Shown in pieces: positions 1-4,679 of a stretch of DNA of 6,021 nt (positions within the stretch are counted from its first letter, which is position 1; each line of letters begins with the position of its first letter). The DNA is from Opitutaceae bacterium. GTDB taxonomy: Bacteria > Verrucomicrobiota > Verrucomicrobiia > Opitutales > Opitutaceae. The notes under the pieces were generated by a model. It saw nothing but the letters and a program-made list of their open reading frames with translations, was not told the origin of the DNA and made no database searches. Both the position numbers and the translations under genes were made by a program. The stretch covers positions 1 through 6,021 of the forward strand of contig PMSP01000029.1 of the NCBI GenBank assembly GCA_003168315.1, in the 5' to 3' direction.

Positions 1-2
1 CG

Positions 3-1181
3 GCGCTGAACAACCGCCTCTACCTCAATGACGGGAAGGGCCACTTCAGACTCGCTCCCCAAGGAACGCTTCCTCCTGACGGCGAGTCGACATCCGTTGC
101 CGCGGCCGCTGACTTCGAGGGCTCGGGCAGGGTCGGCCTGTTCGTAGGCGGGCGCGTCGTCCCCGGACACTGGCCGCAATCCCCGCGCAGCTTCCTGTAC
201 CGCAACGTCGGCGGGAAATTCATAGACGTGACCGACCAGCTGGCGCCAGGGCTCAGGAACATCGGAATGGTAACCGCGGCGGTCTGGGCGGACATCGGCC
301 ACAACGGTCGGCCCGACCTTTTTCTCGCGACGGAGTGGGGCCCCATCATCTATTTTCATAACACCGGGCACGGGCTTGAGAACTGGACCACAAAGGCTGG
401 GCTGGCCCAGCGCACCGGCTGGTGGAGCGCGCTCGCAGTGGCCGATTTGAAGGGCGACGGCCGCCTTGCGCTGATCTGCGGAAACGTGGGCCTCAACACG
501 AAGTATCACGCGAGCCTCGCCGAGCCCACGGTCCTGTATTCCGGCGACCTCGACGGAAGCGGTCGCGAGCAGCTGGTCGAGGCGCAGTATGAGGACGGAA
601 AGCTTTATCCCATTCGCGGGCGCAGCAAGATGGCCTACGTCTTCCCGTGGATCCCGAAGAAATTCCCGACCTACGAGTCCTACGCGCGTGCGACGGTGGC
701 GGACATCTTCCCTGCTGAGCATCTCTCGAAGGCGCAGTGCTACGAGGCAACGGAGCTGGCGAGCGGAATTTATTTTCAGAAGGCAGACGGAACGTTCGAA
801 TTCAAGCCGCTCCCGAGCATGGCCCAGATCTCGCCCATAAACGGGATAGTCGTGAGGGACCTCGACGGTGACGGCCACCTCGATGTCTACTGCGTCGGGA
901 ACAACTTTGGACCGGAGCCCTCAACGGGGCGCTTCGACGGCGGCATCAGCTTGCTCCTGAAGGGCGATGGCCATGGCGGCCTCACCCCGGTGCCCGCTTG
1001 GCAGAGCGGGTTCATCGCGCCGGGCGACACGCGCGCTGCAGTGGCCCTGGTGCTTCCCGGACAAAAGGGGATTCCTTCCATCGTGGTCTCACAGAGCAAC
1101 GGGCCGGTGCTGCTCTTCAGCCCGAACCCAAATCGCTCGCACGATCCGAAACCCGTAGCGTCCAACACAGCGACGCAGTGA
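3..1181 (+). CDS. VCBS/FG-GAP repeat protein, C-terminal part (5' end outside window)
   Basis: The frame is open from base 3 and ends at TGA 1179-1181, giving 392 residues with no start inside the window. Five FG-GAP/VCBS-type loops are visible, at about residues 37 (DFEGSGRVG), 97 (DIGHNGRPD), 148 (DLKGDGRLA), 182 (DLDGSGREQ) and 286 (DLDGDGHLD). Only the last is a canonical DxDGDGxxD calcium-binding loop; the others have lost acidic ligands. Such repeats form beta-propeller blades in secreted or surface proteins. A 'GNVGLNTKYHAS' segment near residue 160 and a C-terminal 'PGDTRAAVALVLPG...GPVLLF' segment resemble large verrucomicrobial and planctomycete VCBS/ASPIC-like proteins, a family placement made from memory. 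I see no separate UnbV/ASPIC domain after the last blade, and the protein ends in a short polar tail. An ATG at 228 is internal, because the homologous blades continue upstream of it. The substrate or binding partner is unknown. Confidence 0.85.
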   Translation, partial: ALNNRLYLNDGKGHFRLAPQGTLPPDGESTSVAAAADFEGSGRVGLFVGGRVVPGHWPQSPRSFLYRNVGGKFIDVTDQLAPGLRNIGMVTAAVWADIGHNGRPDLFLATEWGPIIYFHNTGHGLENWTTKAGLAQRTGWWSALAVADLKGDGRLALICGNVGLNTKYHASLAEPTVLYSGDLDGSGREQLVEAQYEDGKLYPIRGRSKMAYVFPWIPKKFPTYESYARATVADIFPAEHLSKAQCYEATELASGIYFQKADGTFEFKPLPSMAQISPINGIVVRDLDGDGHLDVYCVGNNFGPEPSTGRFDGGISLLLKGDGHGGLTPVPAWQSGFIAPGDTRAAVALVLPGQKGIPSIVVSQSNGPVLLFSPNPNRSHDPKPVASNTATQ

Positions 1182-1280
1182 CGGGGCTGAGGAGGCCGCG
1201 GTCCGGGAGATTCTCAGCCGGAAGCTGCGATCCTGAAGGGTATTGGGGTCGCCTGCCTGGCGGCGGCACCGCTCGCGACG

Positions 1281-1321
1281 CAAAAAGCCGCCAACCCGAG
1301 GGATCGGGTGGCGGCTTTTTG
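1281..1321. terminator. Bidirectional rho-independent terminator between convergent genes
   Basis: The arm CAAAAAGCCGCCA (1281-1293) pairs exactly with TGGCGGCTTTTTG (1309-1321). After one bulged A, CCCG (1295-1298) pairs with CGGG (1305-1308), closing a 6-nt loop. The GC stem is flanked by A5 on one side and T5 on the other, so each strand reads as a GC hairpin followed by a U-run. It lies 99 bp past the VCBS gene stop and 20 bp past the porin stop, so it can end both transcripts. Confidence 0.93.
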
Positions 1322-1341
1322 CGAATTGAGTTGCGTGACGC

Positions 1342-2949
1342 TCAGGGCAGAACGTAGCGCAGGTCCAGGAAGACCATCGTCATGTTTGCCTTGCTCGGCT
1401 GGCCGGCTGCGACGTACCACGGCTCGCGTTCCACGTACGAGACCTGGCCAATCAGCTGGAGGGCGCCGTACGCCGGGTTTTTCCAGAACGTGTAGGTGTT
1501 GGCCAGCGTCAGCTCCTCGATGTCCTTGTTGTTGGAGCTGGACGAGCCCGGGTATCCATAGCCGACATAGGTCCCGTTGGAGAGCTTGTTATACCGCTGC
1601 CCGATGTCTATCCTGCTCCAGTACGCTGACACGGTGTCCGCGGGCGCCACGGTGTACTCGAGACCCAGAATCGCCGAGGAGGCCTTCACGAGCCCGATGC
1701 TGTACGCCCCGTTTGCGTCGGGCGCCTTGATGATGAAATCGGGGGCCAGGCCCTGCAGGTAGCGACCCCCGCCGTAGCTGTAGAAGCCCGTCCCGATGAA
1801 GTTAAGGCCCTTGAACATCTCAAGATTCACCCCTCCGGAGACGCCACCGCCCTCCTCCGTCGCATCGGAGTTGATGGCCGAGGTGTAGGTGTTGATCTTG
1901 TAGGAGCTGGCGACGCCGGCCAACTCGAAGTGCCAGGGAAGGCCAGTTATATCCTTCGTGTCGAAGGCCGCCTTGCCAATGACGTCCGGGAAAACGTTCG
2001 GCTGGGTCGAGGCTGCGGTCGTGTCGACTTCGGACGCGGTGAAGGCCGAGGGCAGCACGACGCCGGTGCCGACATACTGGTCGGGGTTCTCGACCGAAAG
2101 CGCCAGGGCGAACTGGTTCGTGGCGTGGTAGGTGAGGCGCACTTGCGGCTGCCGCGCCCAGGTGAGGCCGGCTTGGTAGTTCGTGTCCATGTCGTTCGAA
2201 TAGAACACGTCGGAGGGCAGCGGTGAAATCCCGCGGCGGTTGGGCGTCAGGAGGCTCCAGTCCTGGCCGGCGAGGAATTCCCAGGGCCCGTTCCTCAGGT
2301 CCACGAAGTAGTTGCGCAAGCGCAGCGTGTCCGCGTTGCTCGTCACGTAGAGGTTCGAGGCGGCGTTGCCGAGGAAGTCCGTCTCGAGGTAGCCGAGGAC
2401 CTTGGTGCCGTTCACCTGAGAGTCGATCCGGAGGCCGATGCGGGAATTCTGCGCGCTGAACTTCGTCTCGGACAGCTGCCCGGTCGAACTATTCCTGAAG
2501 GGAACGCTGCCGAAGCTGGAGCCGATCGCTCCGCCGGTGTTCTCGTTTCTATAGACACCGGTGAAATCCACGAAGCCGAACGGCGTGAAGTCGGCAATTC
2601 CGATCCTAAATGACATCGGCGAGCTTGCCGAGCCGGTGACGGGAACACCCCCGCTCCCGGCGCCGCTGTAGCCCGGCGCGCCTCCGGTCGCCTGGGAAAC
2701 CACCACCGTGTTGGTGGTCGTGGACTGGGCCACAGTGGGTGATCCCGGCTGTGAGGCCGGTTGGGTCGCAGCCTGGGACGCGGCCAGCTCGGCCTGGAGA
2801 TCGGTCACATCCTGCTGGCTGAGGACGCCCTTCTTAACGAGAAGATCGATCAGCGCCTTGTTGGTATCTTGCTGGGCGAAGGCCGAGCCTGCGGTTAAAA
2901 CTGCAGCGGAAAACGCTGCGAGAAATATACGGGACGTCTTGTGAAGCAT
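1342..2949 (-). CDS. DcaP-like outer-membrane porin
   Basis: This 535-residue protein begins with a clear Sec signal peptide, MLHKTSRIFLAAFSAAVLTAGSAFA, with predicted cleavage after AFA (residue 25). Residues 30-56 ('ALIDLLVKKGVLSQQDVTDLQAEL') form a short helical, coiled-coil-like stalk. A Ser/Thr/Gln/Gly/Pro-rich linker follows to about residue 111. The remainder alternates polar and hydrophobic residues like a beta-barrel: 'FGFVDFTGVYRN', 'NSRIGLRIDSQVNG', 'GYLETDFLG', 'LRLRNYFVDLRNGPWEFLAGQDWSL'. That pattern matches DcaP-type trimeric porins, which take small anionic or aromatic solutes across the outer membrane. The last strand is 'MVFLDLRYVLP', so the usual terminal aromatic residue is replaced by Pro. 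The ATG at 2947-2949 is chosen because the signal peptide starts there; I see no strong Shine-Dalgarno sequence. The gene stands alone, with a terminator immediately downstream. The substrate cannot be told from sequence. Confidence 0.88.
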   Translation of the reverse strand: MLHKTSRIFLAAFSAAVLTAGSAFAQQDTNKALIDLLVKKGVLSQQDVTDLQAELAASQAATQPASQPGSPTVAQSTTTNTVVVSQATGGAPGYSGAGSGGVPVTGSASSPMSFRIGIADFTPFGFVDFTGVYRNENTGGAIGSSFGSVPFRNSSTGQLSETKFSAQNSRIGLRIDSQVNGTKVLGYLETDFLGNAASNLYVTSNADTLRLRNYFVDLRNGPWEFLAGQDWSLLTPNRRGISPLPSDVFYSNDMDTNYQAGLTWARQPQVRLTYHATNQFALALSVENPDQYVGTGVVLPSAFTASEVDTTAASTQPNVFPDVIGKAAFDTKDITGLPWHFELAGVASSYKINTYTSAINSDATEEGGGVSGGVNLEMFKGLNFIGTGFYSYGGGRYLQGLAPDFIIKAPDANGAYSIGLVKASSAILGLEYTVAPADTVSAYWSRIDIGQRYNKLSNGTYVGYGYPGSSSSNNKDIEELTLANTYTFWKNPAYGALQLIGQVSYVEREPWYVAAGQPSKANMTMVFLDLRYVLP

Positions 2950-3019
2950 GGTGTGGATCAGGGTGTGGTTTTCGGTTCGCCACTGTTATCGCTGGCCCGT
3001 GTTACGGTTGCGTGTCGCC

Positions 3020-3041
3020 GCCGTGACGAAGCCGTGAAGAA
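3020..3041 (-). promoter_or_regulatory. 11-bp tandem repeat upstream of porin, possible response-regulator site
   Basis: On the plus strand GCCGTGACGAA (3020-3030) is followed without gap by GCCGTGAAGAA (3031-3041), 10 of 11 bases identical. Read toward the porin it is two TCACGGC half-sites exactly 11 bp apart, 71-92 bp upstream of the porin ATG. Head-to-tail half-sites about 11 bp apart are the known binding pattern of OmpR/PhoB-family regulators. The assignment is inference; no regulator gene is visible nearby. Confidence 0.35.
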
Positions 3042-3182
3042 GTTCGGACCCTGATCCTTACGTTTTCCGCTTTCTACGATTGCACGCAACTACCCCGCAG
3101 CCGGGCGTCCATTTCCTCATCGGCCGCAATCGGGTGAAAACGCTCCTCCGGCTAAGTCATTGGCCTAAACAAATATACGGTC

Positions 3183-3201
3183 TTCGATTTAAAGGGTTGA
3201 T
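3183..3201 (+). repeat. Left inverted repeat (copy A) flanking the PadR/barrel cassette
   Basis: TTCGATTTAAAGGGTTGAT. The reverse complement of 4601-4619 is TTCGATTTAAAAGGTTGAT, identical at 18 of 19 positions. The two copies face each other across the PadR and barrel genes. The last 16 bases also match 3231-3246 in direct orientation with two mismatches. Confidence 0.85.
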
Positions 3202-3208
3202 GGCGGAT

Positions 3209-3238
3209 TTGTGACTGAAGCAACCAAACCGATTTATT
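3209..3238 (+). promoter_or_regulatory. Weak candidate promoter for the PadR/barrel unit
   Basis: TTGTGA (3209-3214) and TTTATT (3233-3238), 18 bp apart, each match the sigma-70 consensus at four of six positions. The -10 would lie inside repeat copy B, which would let a repressor bound there block transcription. The leader before the GTG start would be about 30 nt. No better pair was found in this region. Confidence 0.25.
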
Positions 3239-3246
3239 GGGTTGAT
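3231..3246 (+). repeat. Direct repeat copy B upstream of PadR
   Basis: GATTTATTGGGTTGAT matches copy A (3186-3201, GATTTAAAGGGTTGAT) at 14 of 16 positions in the same orientation, with starts 45 bp apart. It ends 29 bp before the PadR start codon. It could be an operator for the PadR protein, or a second recombinase-binding site at the left end of the cassette. Confidence 0.7.
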
Positions 3247-3275
3247 TTCACCGGTCCGGGTGCGGCAGCTAAACG

Positions 3276-3581
3276 GTGAGCGTAAGATTGCAATCGGCAA
3301 TAGAGAGGGAAATTCTCCGACCGCTTTGGAAGGTCCACATCCTGCATCATGCGGGCGAAACCCCTATTGTCGGTAACTGGATGTTGGAAGAGCTGCGAGA
3401 GCACGGCTACCGTGTTAGTCCTGGCACGCTCTATCCTCTCTTGGGGCGGATGGTTCGGCTCGGTTGGCTTAGCCGGTCCCGGGACGGACGTTACCGACTT
3501 ACCGCCGCTGGCCGGAAAACACTGACCGAGGTACGCGCGCGACTGCGCGAACTACAAGGCGAGGTATCCCCAAAATATTAA
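3276..3581 (+). CDS. PadR-family winged-helix transcriptional regulator
   Basis: This 101-residue protein is a PadR-type winged helix with almost nothing beyond the DNA-binding domain. The core reads 'WKVHILHHAGETPIVGNWMLEELREHGYRVSPGTLYPLLGRMVRLGWL'. The recognition-helix segment 'SPGTLYPLLGRM' (about residues 48-59) is a PadR hallmark, and 'SRDGRYRLTAAGRKTL' (67-82) is the wing. The long C-terminal dimerisation helix of larger PadR proteins is reduced to about 15 residues, as in the short PadR subfamily. PadR proteins are usually repressors released by a small ligand. The track start is GTG 3276, with TAA immediately upstream in frame (3270-3272), so no earlier start exists. TTG at 3288 is a competing start because GGTGAG (3275-3280) sits 7 nt before it. 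The gene is followed 16 bp later by the barrel gene, so the two are probably co-transcribed. The likely operators are copies A and B. Confidence 0.9.
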   Translation: MSVRLQSAIEREILRPLWKVHILHHAGETPIVGNWMLEELREHGYRVSPGTLYPLLGRMVRLGWLSRSRDGRYRLTAAGRKTLTEVRARLRELQGEVSPKY

Positions 3582-3597
3582 CCAAGTCACTCCTGCG

Positions 3598-4380
3598 ATG
3601 CCCGAACTCGACAACCGCCCTTGGCCCAGCCGAACTCAATTGGTCATTCTCTTACTCCTGGGCTCGGCCGTCGGCTTGCAGGCCGGCCCCCCTTTCCTAA
3701 CGGACGATCCCGACCCAGTGGACCTGAATCATTGGGAATTTTATACTTTTGGACAAGGCGAGCGGACGGCGGAGGCGAATTTTATTTCAGGGCCGGCCTT
3801 TGAATTCAATTACGGCGTGGCTCCCAATACACAGCTTCATCTGGTCACGCCGGAAGCCAATATCTCCACACCGGGTTCCGGATGGACCTCCGGATACGGG
3901 GACACGGAAATCGGCGTCAAATACCGTTTCATCGAGGAGACCGATTACCGCCCTGAAGTTGGGATTTTCCCCATGGCAGAACTTGCGACCGGTAGTGGGG
4001 CACGAGAGCTGGGTAATGGGAAAACGTGGTACCGCCTCCCCCTTTGGCTTCAAAAGAGCTGGGGTTCGTGGACGATTGACGGCGGCGGAGGCGTGGCGCT
4101 CAATTCCGCGCCGGGCGAAAGTAACCAAGGCTTTGCGGGCCTTTTGGTGCAGCGCGACCTTGGCAAGTACTTGACCCTCGGCACGGAGATTTTCGAGCAG
4201 CCCGCCGATCCGACCTTCGGCCGTGCCACCCAGTTAGCCAATGCCGGCGGCTATCTCAAGTTTACCGAGAAATTCAACCTGCTCTTCAGTTTGGGGCGCT
4301 CCATTTCCGGGAAGCGTTACACTGTATGGTATCTCGGACTTTATTGGACTGGAGGTCCGGAAAGGACCGACAAGAAATAG
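3598..4380 (+). CDS. Outer-membrane beta-barrel 'transporter'-type protein
   Basis: This 260-residue protein has an N-terminal signal peptide (LVILLLLGSAVGLQA, cleavage near residue 29). The mature protein starts 'GPPFLTDDPDPVDLNHWEFYTF' and consists of alternating amphipathic strands: 'FEFNYGVAPNTQLHLVTP', 'YGDTEIGVKYRFI', 'VGIFPMAELATGSG', 'TWYRLPLWLQKSWGSWTIDGGGG', 'LVQRDLGKYLTLGTEIF' and 'FNLLFSLGRSISG'. From memory this matches a family often labelled just 'transporter', related to the MetA/phenol-degradation barrel group (PF13557-like). The substrate is unknown. The terminal strand 'YTVWYLGLYWTGG' is followed by a charged tail. The n-region before the hydrophobic core is unusually long and acidic (PELD), but no better start lies between it and the core. 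No Shine-Dalgarno sequence is visible, so translational coupling to PadR 16 bp upstream is possible. GC content is clearly below that of the porin and efflux genes, suggesting separate origin. Confidence 0.82.
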   Translation: MPELDNRPWPSRTQLVILLLLGSAVGLQAGPPFLTDDPDPVDLNHWEFYTFGQGERTAEANFISGPAFEFNYGVAPNTQLHLVTPEANISTPGSGWTSGYGDTEIGVKYRFIEETDYRPEVGIFPMAELATGSGARELGNGKTWYRLPLWLQKSWGSWTIDGGGGVALNSAPGESNQGFAGLLVQRDLGKYLTLGTEIFEQPADPTFGRATQLANAGGYLKFTEKFNLLFSLGRSISGKRYTVWYLGLYWTGGPERTDKK

Positions 4381-4424
4381 GTGGCTCGCGAAGCATAGCC
4401 GCTAAAAAATGACTTTTCGCCGCG

Positions 4425-4457
4425 CCTGGCTGCTCGGTTGTTTTCAACCGCGCCAGG
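4425..4457. other. Hairpin downstream of the barrel gene
   Basis: CGGTTG (4435-4440) pairs with CAACCG (4445-4450) around a TTTT loop. An outer stem CCTGGC (4425-4430) pairs with GCCAGG (4452-4457) across an uneven internal loop (TGCT against C). It starts 45 bp after the barrel stop codon. No U-run follows on the plus strand. On the minus strand a T6 run (4409-4404) comes about 15 nt later. It may protect the 3' end of the mRNA or act as a weak terminator. Confidence 0.4.
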
Positions 4458-4546
4458 GTGGGCGCCGTGTTTCTCTCTGAGGGCTTGCAGAAGTTTATTA
4501 TTTGCTGCCCAGCAATGCGCAGACCGCTTGGCCAAACTCGATGAAA

Positions 4547-4590
4547 TGACACGGACAGGTTGGCACCTTGGCGCCAAGCTGTCCGCGTCA
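4547..4590. repeat. 18-bp imperfect inverted repeat with 8-nt loop
   Basis: TGACACGGACAGGTTGGC (4547-4564) faces GCCAAGCTGTCCGCGTCA (4573-4590). The arms pair at 16 of 18 positions around ACCTTGGC. The inner part contains the perfect palindrome CTTGGCGCCAAG (4567-4578) as an alternative fold. An extra TGTCAT after the right arm repeats the complement of the left arm's ATGACA. It is not followed directly by a U-run, so it is not a standard terminator. It lies 10 bp inside repeat copy C. Confidence 0.8.
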
Positions 4591-4600
4591 TGTCATCTAA

Positions 4601-4619
4601 ATCAACCTTTTAAATCGAA
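4601..4619 (-). repeat. Right inverted repeat (copy C) flanking the PadR/barrel cassette
   Basis: ATCAACCTTTTAAATCGAA is the reverse complement of copy A (3183-3201) at 18 of 19 positions. It lies 220 bp past the barrel stop and 60 bp from the stop of the oppositely oriented efflux gene, so no visible gene reads away from it. Confidence 0.85.
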
Positions 4620-4679
4620 ATCCCAAAATATATAGCCTCTTCCCCCCAAGGCGCCCGCCTCCGGCCCCAGGGGCGCGGC

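Larger units (their letters stand above)
2950..3275. other. Divergent intergenic region between porin and PadR gene
   Basis: This 326-bp stretch holds no convincing gene. It contains an 11-bp tandem repeat 71 bp upstream of the porin start (3020-3041), the left inverted repeat of the PadR cassette (3183-3201) and its second copy (3231-3246). On the minus strand GATAAC (3 prime side at 2985, 5 prime side at 2990) is a possible porin -10, but no good -35 stands 17 bp upstream of it. That would suit an activator-dependent promoter, though this is weak. Base composition becomes more AT-rich from about 3060 onward. Confidence 0.6.
3183..4619 (+). mobile_element. Putative transposase-less cassette bounded by inverted repeats
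   Basis: The 19-bp inverted repeats at 3183-3201 and 4601-4619 enclose exactly the PadR and barrel genes and their non-coding flanks (1437 bp). The block is less GC-rich than either neighbour. The right-hand copy lies between the 3' ends of two convergent genes, where an operator would have little to do, so a recombination end is a better reading. Against it: no transposase or integrase is inside, and no target-site duplication directly abuts the repeats. AAATATA occurs 5 bp outside the left copy (3171-3177) and 6 bp outside the right (4626-4632), but it is low-complexity. Confidence 0.35.
4381..4679. other. Non-coding stretch between convergent genes
   Basis: I found no credible gene in these 299 bp. 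Short open frames exist on both strands, but their translations show no family features and they overlap the palindromes. The stretch contains a hairpin (4425-4457), a long imperfect inverted repeat (4547-4590) and repeat copy C (4601-4619). GC is low to about 4640 and then rises sharply. Near the efflux stop, GCGCCC (4651-4656) can pair with GGGCGC (4671-4676), but no U-run follows on either strand, so it is at best a weak terminator. Confidence 0.6.

Noticed and set aside
228..1181. A gene starting at ATG 228
   Set aside because: The same frame is open to base 3 and shows another FG-GAP-like blade (residues near 37), so 228 is internal to a longer gene.
3183..3246. CRISPR repeat or iteron origin
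   Set aside because: There are only two direct copies 45 bp apart plus one distant inverted copy, with no array, no cas genes and no replication initiator.
4286..4591. Minus-strand 101-residue frame that could be a transposase remnant
   Set aside because: The translation has no DDE, HUH or helix-turn-helix features and overlaps the barrel gene's 3' end antisense.
4601..4619. Copy C as an operator for a neighbouring gene
   Set aside because: It lies between the 3' ends of two convergent genes; no gene begins beside it, so a transcription-control role is less likely than an element end.
4438..4635. Small plus-strand gene of 65 residues downstream of the barrel gene
   Set aside because: It spans the hairpin, the long inverted repeat and copy C, has no ribosome site or family features, and its composition fits non-coding DNA.
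4651..4676. Rho-independent terminator of the efflux gene
   Set aside because: Only a 6-bp stem with a 14-nt loop and no following U-run on either strand.
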